A stretch of 64,000 nt of DNA from positions 19,181,001-19,245,000 of the forward strand of contig OX335652.1 of NCBI GenBank assembly GCA_946894095.1, given 5' to 3'. The translations under genes were made by a program, and so were the position numbers. This stretch comes from Incurvaria masculella (Eukaryota; Arthropoda; Insecta; Lepidoptera; Incurvariidae). The notes under the pieces were generated by a model that saw only the letters and a program-made list of their open reading frames with translations, had not been told where the DNA came from and did no database searches. Shown piece after piece: positions 45,125 through 57,299 of this stretch. The stretch's first letter is position 1. Every line of letters begins with the position of its first letter.

Positions 45125-45915
45125 GCGGCCTTATTACCGAACAGCGACTGTGGCTGCCAGCGTCGGTGTTGCTGCTAACGAGTCATCGCGTACAAGATTT
45201 TTCGGCTACCATCGACTTACCGATACCGAAGACACAGACTATGTCGATGGCGGCTACGGATAAAAATTAAATGCGGTTGCCTATCTATTATCCGCAGTAA
45301 CGGTAGCCGCAAAATTTGGTATGCGATGTCTCGTTAGCAGCGACACTGACGCTGGCAGCGACAATCGCTGTTCGGCAATAAGGCCGCTGGTACTCTCCTA
45401 GTCGTAATGGTGCTTAATGCTGTCTGTGGTCGTTACCGTTTTAAGTTATTATGGCTCGTTCTAAATACAAATTGTATTTAGAACGCTACCATCGACTTAC
45501 CGATACCGAAGACATAGACTATGTCGATGGCGGCTACGGATAAAAATTAAATGCGGTTGCCTATGTATTATCCGCAGTAACGGTAGCCGCAAAATTTGGT
45601 ATGCGATGACTCGTTAGTAGCGACACTGACGCTGGCAGCAACAATCGCTGTTCGGCAATAAGGCCGCTGGTCGTAATGGTGCTTAATGCTGTCCGGTGTC
45701 GCTGCTAACGAGTCATCGCATGCAAGATTTTTCGGCTACAATCGACGTACTGATACCGACGACATAGACTATGTCGATGGTGGCTACGGATAAAAATTAA
45801 ATGCGGTTGCCTATCTATTATCCGCAGTAACGGTAGCCGCATTTTGGTATGCGATGACTCGTTAGCAGCGACACTGACGCTGGCAGCGACAATCGCTGTT
45901 CGGCAATAAGGCCGC
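45125..45915. repeat. Tandem fold-back repeat P (three units)
   Basis: Unit 1 (45125-45387) has arms of about 85 bp: GCGGCCTTATTACCGAACAG, CTGCTAACGAGTCATCGC and their inverse. Around the loop are TACCGATACCGAAGAC and ACTATGTCGATGGCGGCTAC. Unit 2 (45485-45667) lacks the left arm. Unit 3 (45694-45915) keeps most of it. Spacers repeat TCGTAATGGTGCTTAATGCT (45402, 45671, 45919, 45958). Confidence 0.85.
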
Positions 45916-46012
45916 TGGTCGTAATGGTGCTTAATGCTGTCGGTGGTCCTCTCCTGGTCGTAATGGTGCTTAATGCTGTCTGTGGTCGTAACCGTTTTAA
46001 GGGTTTATGGCT

Positions 46013-46892
46013 CGTTCTAAATACAAATTGTGTGACCGGACAATACTTAGAAAATACTGCTAAAATGAAGGCAATTCAATTTTCAGCTTTAATTTCAATG
46101 ATGAAGTGGGAAATTGAGCGTGTATAGCGCATGGCTCGTTCCATTCTTGGGAATTTCATATTAGACCGTAATTTGAGTTTCATTGAGACAAATATTCATA
46201 TTACGCGGAAGTATTATGATTGTGTTAGCACGTGCCACGACTGCAAAGTTAGCGGGTGCTATTTTGTAGTGGTATACTCTTTATTAATTAACTTATTAGG
46301 TTTGTGTCAACTCATAATGGCCTTATTCAAACACCGTTTCAATAAATTCCTTGAGTTATATTTTTTTTCAGCGATTTTCTCTAGCAAAGCTGCCTGGAGG
46401 TTGTGTGTTACAACATTTGAAGCAAATAAGATGTATTCTAATCGTTAAGTTTGGCAATAAAATCAGTCCATTCTGAAGGTTAAAAAAATAACTAGTAGCG
46501 AAAAGTATTTCATGAATTCGAATTCAGTACCTACTGTATTATATTGGTTATAGGTTATTGCTTGAATAATTATTAAATTGCAAACGTGCTTAGAGAAGTA
46601 GGGTATTTTTTTCGATATTTTTACGCTTAGTCAAAATGGCGTTAGGAAAATTTGATATGTGACACAATTTCAATTATTCGTTATCAGCTTAAAGTGACAG
46701 GAAATGTGGTAAATAAATAACAGAAGATTTAAAACAATTTTAACATGAAATATTTCTAATTAAGGTTGTTTCGAAGTTTGCAACGAACGACTACAAAAAT
46801 GTAGCCATAGTTAAACTTATACTAATATAATCATATAAAAGTTTTATTTTGTTTGGACGCGCTAATCTCTGGAACTACAAGTCGGATTTATT
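46013..46892. other. No gene recognised
   Basis: The 105-codon plus frame at 46131-46448 has hydrophobic stretches but no recognisable family and no splice or promoter support. Confidence 0.35.
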
Positions 46893-47200
46893 TTTAGGGT
46901 TCCGTAACCAAAGGGTGAAAACGGAACCCTATTACTAAGCCTCCGCTGTCCGTCCGTCTGTCCGTCCGTCCGTCCGTCTGTCACAGGGCTGTATCTCAGT
47001 AACCGTAACAGAGAAACAGCTGAAATTTTCACAGATTGTGTATTTATTTTGCCGCTATAACAACAAATAGGTAAGATTATAAAATAATTTAAATTAGAGG
47101 GGGCCCCCATACAAAAACGTGATTTTTTTGTATAATTTTTTTGTTCGATGGTACGGAACCCTTCGTGTGCGAGTCCGACTCGCACTTGGCCGGTTTATTT
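46890..47200 (+). mobile_element. Family A element with TTTATTTT flanks
   Basis: GGGTTCCGTAACCAAAGGG to CGCACTTGGCCGG. The bases before and after both read TTTATTTT, a candidate 8-bp target duplication. Confidence 0.9.
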
Positions 47201-47299
47201 TCATTTGATATCGCCCAATCCTCGAAAAACCTTCAGAAAGAACGCTAAGCGAAAAAAACGAAACCGACCCGAGCGGAGCCGGGAACTGTTTATTCCAAA

Positions 47300-48067
47300 T
47301 CACTACATAGTATAAAACAAAGTCGCTTTCTCTGTCCCTATATCCCCATGTTCGCTTAAATCTTTAAAACTACGCAACGGATTTTGATGCAGTTTTTTTT
47401 AATAGATAGAGTGATTAAAGAGGAAGGTTTACATGTATAATAACATCCATTAAATAGTGGAGAAATACTGTTATTTTTGAGGTTTCCAATGTGATGTCAT
47501 AAAAAAAGACGTGTGGCACTTGGGGACTGCCGCGGTAAAGCTATTGCATAGCATTTTGTATCAACTTATGCCGGCCCGCCCCCGCCGCCGCTCCCGCCGC
47601 CGCCCCCGGCCCCGCTCCCCCTGGTGTGAAGTAGCGCTACCGGCATCGCCCGTTGGAGTGGGGAGCGTGAGGTTTTTTTTCGTTACGGAATTTCTGGATT
47701 CGGTCCCCGCGCTCAAGGCCCTCGATAGAAGCTATGCAATAGCTTAAAAAATCATTTTTCCGCTTACATTACAAACGCAGGCTGAACCCTACGAGATTTG
47801 TCAAATCACTACATAGTATAAAACAAAGTCGCTTTCTCTGTCCCTATATCCCCATGTATGCTTAAATCTTTAAAACTAAGCAACGGATTTTGATGCGGTT
47901 TTTTTTAATAGATAGAGTGATTGAAGAGGAAGGCTTATATGTATAATAACATGCTTTAAATAGTGGAGAAGTACTGTTATTTTTGAGGTTTCCAATGTGA
48001 TGTCGTAAAAAAATATATTTTTTCCGCTTACATTGCAAACGCAGGCTGAACCCTACGAGATTTATCA
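47300..48067. repeat. Partial tandem duplication of a GC-rich repeat
   Basis: AATCACTACATAGTATAAAA through TTCCAATGTGATGTC occurs at about 47301 and 47805. CAGGCTGAACCCTACGAGAT follows at about 47778 and 48042. Only the first unit keeps a 250-bp middle with a C-rich CCGCCGCCGCC tract. Confidence 0.75.
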
Positions 48068-48339
48068 AAATAATGTACTAAGTATTGTACACATTGAAAA
48101 GGTCTACAGTAAACTCCGCAATGGTATATTTCTATCTCTTATGGATATCTCACAATAACATTTTATTGTCATTTACTTTTTACGACAAATTATGGCTAAT
48201 TTTCGAAGCGATTTTAACCAATACAGCATTAATCCTTATCCAATTAAATATCTTAATACATTGTTGATTTAATATAAATCTATATGGCCCATTACAGCAT
48301 ATGATTTAAATAAATATTTTCAAAGATATTACAGATTTA

Positions 48340-48445
48340 AAAATTGCGGGACGTAGCGTTTGCGGCGGTACCGTCCGGACGGGGCGGCGGGAGCCATTCA
48401 GATATATTTCATACCCGTACGAAGCCGGAGCGGGCCGCTAGTACG
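48340..48445 (+). repeat. Repeat end CGAAGCCGGAGCGGGCCGC
   Basis: GGGACGTAGCGTTTGCGGCG and TACCCGTACGAAGCCGGAGC, then GCTAGTACG. Similar to CGAAGCCGGAGCTGGC at 43359. Confidence 0.45.
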
Positions 48446-48917
48446 TATATAAACATTTCTCTGCGCACGTTAACTTTCTCTGTAGCGAAAAGATAGGGTA
48501 TAACGCTGTCCTAGCGTACGAAATGCCTTTGCAGTGGCTCGGCGTGAGGTGGCGGCGGTGTTTGGAATAAGTAGTTCGTTCACATCCCTCATATAGCGGC
48601 GGCGCTACGTGTCTTGTATTTGAGCTGAGAATTACTAGCACCGCCGTTATTTGATGAATATAATAGACCCATGGCAGATAATATTTAAACGTAATATTAT
48701 TTATGAAAAATAATGCAGCTTTGATACATTATTTTAAGATGAATCGCTATTAATATTCATTTTTTTGTTGAATGTTTCGACCAGCTCATCGTGGAATTCT
48801 TGGGAAGTAGTCCAGTTAGAAGTCTAAAAGAATAGTCTAAGCTATTATACATCGTTGTGTTATTGATCATGGCGTTAAAGTTAATTGTCAATTTGGTATC
48901 CCATACTTAGAATCTGT

Positions 48918-49210
48918 TTTTAGGGTTCCGTACCACAAGGGTGAAAACGGAACCCTATTATCAAGCCTTCGCTGTCCGTCCGTCCGTCCGTCTGTCACAG
49001 GGCTGTATCTCATGAACCGTAATAGGTAGGCAGCTAAAATGTTCACAGAGTGTGTATTTATTTTGCCGCTATAACAACAAATAGGTAAAATAAGAAAATA
49101 ATAAAAATTAAAGGGGTCCCATACAAAAAACGTGATTTTTTTGTGTTAAATCTTGTACGATGGTACGGAACCCTTCGTGTGCGAGTCCGACTCGCACTTG
49201 GCCGGTTTTT
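48918..49210 (+). mobile_element. Family A element
   Basis: Full length and well preserved, GGGTTCCGTACCACAAGGG to GCACTTGGCCGG. Confidence 0.92.
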
Positions 49211-49212
49211 TC

Positions 49213-50074
49213 TCTAAAAGAAAAAATCACACGTCTCTAAGCCCCGATTGCACGAAGAGACGGCTGAGTTAATCGATGTTCATAATGTCATTTATAGTGA
49301 ACCCCATGGAGTTGCTTCCGTACTGTCCATATAAAGGGATGTATTAAATCATACGTTGACGTTGATTTTGATTTTGTGTCCTTTCGTGCACTCGGCACTT
49401 AGATTTACAATTTCTAACGTTCGTCAGTTTGTTCGCTTAAAACTTGAGAACTATTGACCCGATTTGGATGCTATTTACGGCAAGCTTGTCTCTTTTTATA
49501 GCTTACTACATAAATCGCGCTACATTTAACCGTGTGGATTCCGGCACGTAAATAAAAAAATAAAAAAAAAACATACAGATGAATTGATAACCTCCTCCTT
49601 TTTTTGAAGTCGGTTAAAAAGAGTGCAATTGAGTCCACTGCATTTCTCTCCGTATAAGAGGCAACTAAGTGATTCGTCGTTCGTGCCTCGGATTCCGCGC
49701 CTGAATCCGCGGCAACACGGGGCAACCACTAGCAACACAGCCCCAACAACCCCCGATATCCCCCCACTTCCCCCGATTCAAACTTAAAAATGTGAATACG
49801 AAACTCGTATATAACGTTACATCAAAATATTCCACGGATATCTGCTGCCACGAGAAAAAAGATTTCCTGTAAATGGGATGTAATTTCCGTTTCATTCATA
49901 CATAGCATAAATTCATACATATCATATCACACCGCTTCCCCTGAAGGGTAGACAGAAATGATAGTGCCTCATACAGTATGATCACAGCATACTTATTTCG
50001 CTTTATCTACATGCATACATGTTTTCATTTATGCTCTACAAGGTATGTATATTCGTTGTAGATTCAGTTTACAG
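49213..50074. other. No gene recognised; CCTCCTCC repeat end at 49580-49620
   Basis: AATTGATAACCTCCTCC and GAAGTCGGTTAAAAA is the only repeat match. Minus frames at 49471-49895 overlap each other in different frames and show no domain. Confidence 0.4.
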
Positions 50075-50075
50075 A

Positions 50076-50364
50076 TTTTTAGAGTTTCGTACCCAAAGGG
50101 TAACAACGGAACCCTATTACTTAGCCTCCGCTGTACGTCCGTCCATCCGTCTGTCACAGGGCTGTATCTCAGTAACCGTAACAGATAGAAATCTGAATCA
50201 CAGACTGTGTATTTATTTTGCCGTTATAACAACAAATGGGTAAGATTAAAAAATAATTGAAATAATTGGGAGCCCCGATACAAAGAACGTGATTTTTTTG
50301 TATTCAATATTTTACGATGGTACGGAACCCTTCGTGTGCGATCCAACTCGCACTTTGCCGGTTT
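50076..50364 (+). mobile_element. Family A element, diverged
   Basis: AGTTTCGTACCCAAAGGG to GCGATCCAACTCGCAC. Confidence 0.87.
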
Positions 50365-51159
50365 TACTTATTCTGTATCGTTACGTTCAGTTCATAACGA
50401 GTTATGAGCTCTTTTTAAAGACGCCAGCACATCATAGTAAAAAGCTAACATTTATTTTTAAAAGTCTTACGTGTGTAGTAAATATTTTTGTTTTGCCGTT
50501 AGAAAAATCGTCGCATTGGATAGTATGTGCTTGGTTTGGCATACAAGAATCGCCTATATTTAGAGCTATCTTAAGCCCTGCTGGTACAATAAGTTCCAGT
50601 GAAGTTATTTCAGAATACAGACGTATACAAAGGGGTGGGAGGCTCATTCTGCAGTCATTACACGGTTTGTTACGTGTTCGTGCGGCGGTGCAGTCCCACG
50701 GGACTCCGCAACCCTTGTTTATAGACCGAGTGCATTAGGCCGGGATTGGATTAGTTACGGCGGCGGTGTAGCGATGGCAACATTGCCTGTCATTCGTTGA
50801 TGTTGAGTAAACAGGCGCTCTGCATATGTGATAAATACTGGGGCCGTACTGGGCTGTTCTATTCGAAATTTCGAGTTCGAGTAAAACGGATGAGCAGCCA
50901 TTTTGGTTAAGACTGTGCAACAGAAAATCGAATATCGAATCCACTCGAACCTTGATCGAGAGTAAAGGATAAAATATTTTTAAATAAAAAAAAGGACCGT
51001 CTTCAAATAAACACATCCCAACTAAAAAGCAAAAAATTTTTGGTTACATTTAATTATTGTACGATAAGCTATTTTAATACCTAACTAATTTTATATAATT
51101 TCTTAATTTTAATCATCTTTTGAAGTCGGTGCCTTGGGTAGACGTTCTGTAAGGGCTGT

Positions 51160-51430
51160 AAGTAGTTTAGCCTTTTTTACCACTCTAATAGTAGGGTTAC
51201 CAACTGGGTACGTTGGTTCCGAAAATTCGTTGTTTATTGTACATAAGTACGAAACTACGAAACCGTCTTTAATAACAAAAATATGGGACCAACTAGAAAG
51301 TATACCCTTTCGAACAAAAAAAGATTTGTTCAAATCGGTTCAGGGGTCTTAGAGTAATATGTAAACATACATAAAAAAAAATATTCCAACGAATTGAGAA
51401 CCTCCTCCTTTTTTTTGAAGTCGGTTAAAA
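51160..51430 (+). repeat. Repeat ending CCTCCTCCTTTTTTTTGAAG
   Basis: TTCAAATCGGTTCAGGGGTC, AATTGAGAACCTCCTCC and GAAGTCGGTTAAAAA, the same family as 42950-43190. Confidence 0.6.
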
Positions 51431-51961
51431 AGACCCGTGATACCTTCGGATTTGTAGTCTCGAAATTGTGGCCGCCTCCAAACTCAAATTATTTAAAAGC
51501 CCTCTGTCTATCAAGGAAACATCACATTTACTTTTACGTTTCCATTGTATGAATCTTGATTCCAAGAATAACACGATGGAATTAATGGATTCCCTATGAC
51601 CCAACAGAGCACAAAGCAAACATTGTCTGCTTTCGAAGAATATGTGCTTACGCAAACATGTACGTACGGCACATATACGCTTAGTGTACGTCTGAGATCC
51701 TTAGAAGTTGGCACTCCCTCGAAGCCTACAATAAATAAAAGAGTTAGCAAAAAGAGGAAAAAATAACGGTATCGATTTTCGTCCCTCGCCTGCCGCGACA
51801 GCCTGTGAGATGGGTCTGGAGATTGCTCGCGTAGGCTCAAATACAACCACATATCTTTACACTAACGAGCGTTGCTATTGTTGAGAAGTATATCTTTACG
51901 TAGGCACTTTAGGAAATCTCAAGGAAACCTATCTCAAGGATTTTTTTCGAAGACTTTGAGG

Positions 51962-52620
51962 TTTTTTGATGTAACTGAACATGGATGGCTAATATCACAC
52001 CCGTCGTCATGATATCACCTCATTAAATCGCAATCCCGACCCGAAGGAATTAAATGCCACGCCAGGACTTTCCCGTGAGCACGGTTATATTTATAGGATA
52101 GAAAACACGGAACATTTTTCACTGCCGATTTGGCCTTTCTTTCATGCGATGCGATAGTACCAACTCGGGTGGTCTTAACCCTACCAACTAGTATGGGAAA
52201 GGGACTTTCAGTTTAACATGGATTCCGAACCATGGAGCCGCTCGCATTCGTGACGAAAGGTACTTATTGTATTTTAATGATTACTATATTTTCTATAGTT
52301 TTCTATTTTTTTTACTATTATATATTATGCTTACATTGCTTATTTTATAAAATTTTAATTTGTGGTTATAGTTTATTTAAAATCTAGACTTAAGTGAGCC
52401 TCTTGGCATGATTACGACAAATAATAAACTTGTTTGCTTTAATTTTAATTGTATTTAATTGTAATTGTAAATTTTTGACGTTTCCAAGTGTTCCCTGCGT
52501 CCCAAAGGAGGATTAATAAATACAAATACTTATCTAACTTATAAAGAGAAAGAAAGTGGCGCATGGACGGGGCGAAGAATTGAAGACCAGACCTCTGGTC
52601 TGCCTCATATTCTCGAGCTC
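51962..52620 (-). mobile_element. SINE family B, tRNA type, interrupted
   Basis: AACATGGATGGCTAATATC to CCATGGAGCCGCTCGCATTC, split at 52261-52533, resuming AAAGAGAAAGAAAGTGGCGC. The head is partly altered: the usual GGGTTCGATTCC reads as GGTCTTCAATTCTTC. Confidence 0.8.
52268..52526 (+). mobile_element. LINE-like 3' end nested in SINE B, 7-bp TSD
   Basis: Flanked by TACTTAT (52261-52267 and 52527-52533). It ends GGAGGATTAATAAATACAAA. AT-rich and 259 bp long. The source family is not in the window. Confidence 0.75.
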
Positions 52621-52749
52621 TAATTTTGATCTAATTATCGCTATTTTGATCTAATAAGCTAACTGATTGCGTATAAACACCGACACAAGTATTCCGCGAT
52701 TTATTAGCCATTTATAAATAATAATAATAGCAATAATTCTTCTTTATGC

Positions 52750-52792
52750 TCCGGGTTCCGTTTTCACCCTTTGGGTACGGAACCCTAAAAAT
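52750..52792 (-). mobile_element. Family A terminal fragment
   Basis: GGGTTCCGTTTTCACCC and GGGTACGGAACCCTAAAAA only. Confidence 0.8.
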
Positions 52793-52799
52793 ATTAAAC

Positions 52800-53040
52800 T
52801 AGATAGTTCGACATGGGTGGCCAATAAGAGCTCAGCAACTTCTGTCATTATAATAAGCCCAATGCAGCGCGTTCTTAAAATAATTTGGTGCCTTGCCAGG
52901 ATCTTCTTTCGTAACTCAGGGTCTGGGTACTTAATTTAAACACCGAAGGTCATAGGGCTCAATCTCCACCTGTTTGTGCACCATATACTTCCTCTATCGT
53001 CACGAACACGAGCTGTAATTACAAGAAACTTTACAATAAT
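52800..53040 (-). mobile_element. SINE family B, degenerate
   Basis: GACATGGGTGGCCAATAAGA, TTGGTGCCTTGCCAGGATC and CGTCACGAACACGAGCTG. The body is deleted between the tail and the region after the head. Confidence 0.45.
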
Positions 53041-53149
53041 TAAGTAAATATGGACGGAATGTAATTAAATTACCTAATAATACTTTTTTTGTTTCCGTGA
53101 CCTTCCACCTTCTTTTGGAACGGTCAAACTTCAGGAACACGTGAAACTG

Positions 53150-53330
53150 AAAAGTTAATGGCCGCATTGTTGCGACCAGGAATGCGGGCCCGGGGGTGGA
53201 GGGCGGAGGGCGGTGACGCCGCCCAGCTGGGCGGGCGGCAATTTAAAACAATAACCACGCTTTTATTTCTAACTGCCGCTTTATGGCGCCGGAACACGCC
53301 ACTGACATAACCGGTGGGTCATTGGTTAGT
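53150..53330. other. GC-rich unique block
   Basis: GGGCCCGGGGGTGGAGGGCG and GACGCCGCCCAGCTGGGCGG in AT-rich surroundings. No coding frame recognised. It might be regulatory. Confidence 0.2.
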
Positions 53331-53395
53331 TGGACCCAACTGCTAACCAGTGGTAGGTACTTGAATAGGTTTTTCATTCAGAAGAAAATACTTTT

Positions 53396-53688
53396 GTAGG
53401 GTTCCGTACCCAAAGGGTGAAAACGGAACCCTATTACTAAGCTTCTGCTGTCCGTCCGTCCGTCCGTCTGTCACAGGGCTGTATCTCATGAACCGTAACA
53501 GGTAGGCAGCTGAAATTTTCACAGAGTGTGTATTTATTTTGCCGCTATAACAATAAATAGATAAAATTAAAAAAAAAACAAAAAATTAAGGGGGGGGCAT
53601 ACAAAAAACATTATATTTTTGTGTTAAATCTTGTACGATAGTACGGAACCCTTTGTGTGCGAGTCCGACTCGCACTTGGCCGATTTTT
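53396..53688 (+). mobile_element. Family A element at the edge of a tandem array
   Basis: GGGTTCCGTACCCAAAGGG to GACTCGCACTTGGCCG. The first 205-bp unit starts immediately after. Confidence 0.9.
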
Positions 53689-55090
53689 CTAAGTATGGAG
53701 TGACTTTTAATCGTGTCTACATAACTCACAGTTTCACAAGCTGGTTCGGGTTTTCTGGGACAAATTAAAGAACAGAAATAGTTTACGGAACTTAAATCAA
53801 GTTTATTTCAATAGTAGTAAGCAATTTTTTTGGGACAGTAAAGAACCTCCGGAATTCTATGTATGTACATACCTAATGAATATACTTATTTTGCTAAGTA
53901 CGGAGTGACTTATAATCGCGTCCACATAACTCACAGTTTTACAAGCTGGTTCGGGTTTTCTGGGATAAAATTAAAGAACAGAAATAGTTTACGGAACTTA
54001 AATCAAGCTTAATTCAATAGGAGTAGTTTTTTTTTTGTAACATTAAAAAAACCTCCGGAATTGTATGTATGTACATACCTAATGAATATACTTATTTTGC
54101 TAAGTACGGAGTGACTTATAATCGCGTCCACATAACTCACATTTTTACAAGCTGGTTCGGGTGTTCTGGGATAAAATTAAAGAACAGAAATAGTTTACGG
54201 AACTTAAATCAAGTTTAATTCAATAGCAGTAGTTTATATTTTGGGACAGTAAAAAAACCTCCGGAATTGTATGTATGTACATACCTAATGAATATACTTA
54301 TTTTGCTAAGTACGGAGTGACTTATAATCGCGTCTACATAACTCACAGTTTTACAAGCTGGTTCGGGTTTTCTGGGACAAATTAAAGAACAGAAATAGTT
54401 TACGGAACTTAAATCAAGTTTAATTCAATAGCAGTAGTTTATTTTTTGGGACATTAAAAAAACCTCCGGAATTGTATGTATGTACATACCTAATGAATAT
54501 ACTTATTTTGCTAAGCACGGAGTGACTTATAATCGCGTCTACATAACTCACAGTTTTACAAGCTGGTTCGGGTTTTCTGGGACAAATTAAAGAACAGAAA
54601 TAGTTTACGGAACTTAAATCAAGTTTAATTCAATAGCAGTAGTTTATTTTTTGGGACATTAAAAAAACCTCCGGAATTGTATGTATGTACATACCTAATG
54701 AATATACTTATTTTGCTAAGCACGGAGTGACTTATAATCGCGTCTACATAACTCACAGTTTTACAAGCTGGTTCGGGTTTTCTGGGACAAATTAAAGAAC
54801 AGAAATAGTTTATTGAACTTAAATAAAGCTTAATTAAATAGTAGTAGTTAATTTTTTGGGACATTAAAAAAACCTCCGGAATTCTATGTATGTACATACC
54901 TAATGAATATACTTATTTTTCTAAGTACGGAGTGACTTATAATCGCGTCTACATAACTCACAGTTTTACAAGCTGGTTCGGGTTTTCTGGGACAAATTAA
55001 AGAACAGAAATAGTTTATTGAACTTAAATCAAGCTTAATTCAATAGTAGTATTTAATTTTTTGGGACATTAAAAAAACCTCCGGAATTCA
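53689..55090 (+). repeat. Tandem array, seven units of 205-206 bp
   Basis: CTAAGTACGGAGTGAC (or a one-base variant) starts units at 53689, 53894, 54100, 54306, 54511, 54716 and 54921. Each has CAAGCTGGTTCGGGT and the palindrome GTATGTACATAC. Units 4 and 5 are almost identical, which suggests recent amplification. The minus frame at 54625-54897 is a product of the repeat. Confidence 0.95.
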
Positions 55091-55573
55091 TAATCGAAAA
55101 GTTATCATAACCCAGCATGCCCCTTCAGTCTAATACTTTAGTATTTCACAAGTTCCTAGTTCCTAAAAGCCCGCTCTAATACCAATACGTGTATAGTATT
55201 CAGATTTGTAATGAGATAATTTGGAGCAGGTATGCAGTTTGCCGTCACGAGATTTTGTCACTGTCAGTTTATCGGAGCGATCAATATTACGCAATTAAAT
55301 ATTTGATTACCCATTCGTAATTAAAGATTGTGAAACACTTGTTTTGCAGCTATGTATGTTTGTGAATCATTTGATTTATTTGGTGGTAGTTAGATCTAAG
55401 TTTGCTCCACCTTGACACAGTTTAGGCAATTCTTACATGCGTGTAAAGAGATGACCGAGAATCGTACACAGAATTAGTTTTATTCCCACCTACAAAGCTT
55501 TGATATTGTTTAAACAATATATGTTGTGTTAAACGAATTTTTTTCTTAAATGTGACCAGGCAGAAAGGCTTAT

Positions 55574-56083
55574 TTAAGGTGGCCCAACCCGGCGGGACAA
55601 CTCATTCGCGGGCACTGTACAAAACCGTGCTGGTGCGCTCTGGGACCTTCTCTGTTTCAAAGAAAAAGGCAGGCTCCGTGATGAGTAAGATGCAACATGT
55701 CCACAAAAAAGATAATGTGCATAGTGTATGATTTACGAAAACTTTGATTTCAAAACGACTTATAGCACGACACTTATGTAAACCACAACCGCTATAGTAA
55801 AAAATCTAATAAAAACCAAATAGATTATAAATCTTGATTAAATAAGCTATGTCTGATCACTAATCTTTTTAAGATTTTCTTACTTTATCATTGCGTAATA
55901 AACCACCAAAGTTATTGTATAAAACGCGCGAAAAATTTTCGCATTTTACAATGCCAATGGTCATCAGACATCTTCGATCAAATAAAGCTCTTTTGAGCAA
56001 AATTTGGGATCTCTGATAAGAAATACGGGCGTGATCTTCTCTTCCCCTTTGTATGGGGAGATAAGCGGGTTGGGCCACCTTAA
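55574..56083 (+). mobile_element. MITE family C copy 5
   Basis: TTAA, GGTGGCCCAACCCGGCGGG to GCGGGTTGGGCCACC, TTAA. A few small internal deletions. Confidence 0.88.
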
Positions 56084-56689
56084 CACCCTCTTTTGTAAAA
56101 CAATGCCCCTTAATACGCTGTACACTTAGACGCGAGTTTAAAGATTATGTAATAAAAAAATATATTCCACAATCGTTGCACGAACTACAAGGTTTTTATT
56201 GGCATACATTATTTTATTAGATATATGAAATGATTACCTTAATCCTATATATGAGTTGTTAAAATAAGTACATTATTTTTTACAGTTAATATTTGAAAAA
56301 TATAGCCTCATAGTGTGTTTGTATTTTTACATTATTGTTAATTACGACATATTCTACTTTTTGCTACTAGTTATTAATGTTGATGATTGAACACTTGGTA
56401 TTTATATTTTAAGTGTTTAAGTGAGAACTGCTAAGGAGACAGGTAAAGTGTTTTACTTTTTATGTATTTAAGTCTGTGTTTATTATTTTTTGTTTCTGTT
56501 TGTTCTCCAAATAAATAAAAAAAAAATTAAATACAGAGGTAGATACTAAGGTTTATTCAGTACCTCATACACACAAAAAAACGTTGATTATATTTTTTTA
56601 TCGGCCTTTGGGCAGTCCAGCCTTGTCACATTAAAAACAAAGACAAATCCCATCAACGATAAAATCTCTGCCTAACATGATATTTGTCG

Positions 56690-56990
56690 CCGTAGGCCGT
56701 CAGTTCAAAGACAAAGAATTTCCCTTTGAGGCCGCGACGCTCGGCCGAGAAAGTGCGCGTATAAGATTTAAATCTGCCAGTATATAAGTCCCGGGGGCAT
56801 TGGAAATTTTATTAAAACTTCTCCCCCTTTCAGATGGATTCTCTTTGATAGACGACGGTGGCGGAAGGAAGCGGCGGCTGCGGGCAGTGCGGGGGTGGTT
56901 GGGGGGAGGGGGGGGGGAGCAGGAAAGGCCGACTCCGACTTCCAACTTTACGTCCCCCTCGACAAATTAATGCCGTCATTTCGAAAATTT
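56690..56990. other. GC-rich unique block, possibly regulatory
   Basis: CGCGACGCTCGGCCGAGAAA, a G-run near 56900, then CGACAAATTAATGCCGTC and homeodomain-type ATTTAATTTTCG cores. The 81-codon minus frame is proline- and serine-rich with no domain. Confidence 0.2.
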
Positions 56991-57149
56991 CATTTAATTT
57001 TCGACTGCGAACTCTCGTTATTTGATTATTTGTAAAATGAGTTGTATTTTGTTGGTCATTTGACTAATTGTTTTATTCGAATTGTGATGCGAAGACATTT
57101 TCTCGAAAAAAAAAATGTGTGCGGCTGGCGTCTTGATATTCATTTCGTT

Positions 57150-57230
57150 TTTAGGATTCCGTAGTCAATAAGGAACCCTTATAGTTTCGTCATGTCCGTC
57201 CGTCTGTCCGAGATTTATCACACACAACCT
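57150..57230 (+). mobile_element. Fragment related to family A
   Basis: GGATTCCGTAGTCAATAAGG, AACCCTTATAGTTTCG and GTCCGTCCGTCTGTCC. Similar layout but different sequence, so possibly a sister family. Confidence 0.5.
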
Positions 57231-57299
57231 TGGTACTAAAAAGCTGTAATCAAGCAAAGTTAATCACGCCAACAAAATTATGAAATAAAATGTTGAAAA

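Noticed and set aside
45924..46127. 67-codon frame with repeated VVMVLNAV
   Set aside because: Translation of the repeated spacer TCGTAATGGTGCTTAATGCT in array P.
54625..54897. 90-codon minus frame with internal repetition
   Set aside because: A translation of the 205-bp tandem repeat.
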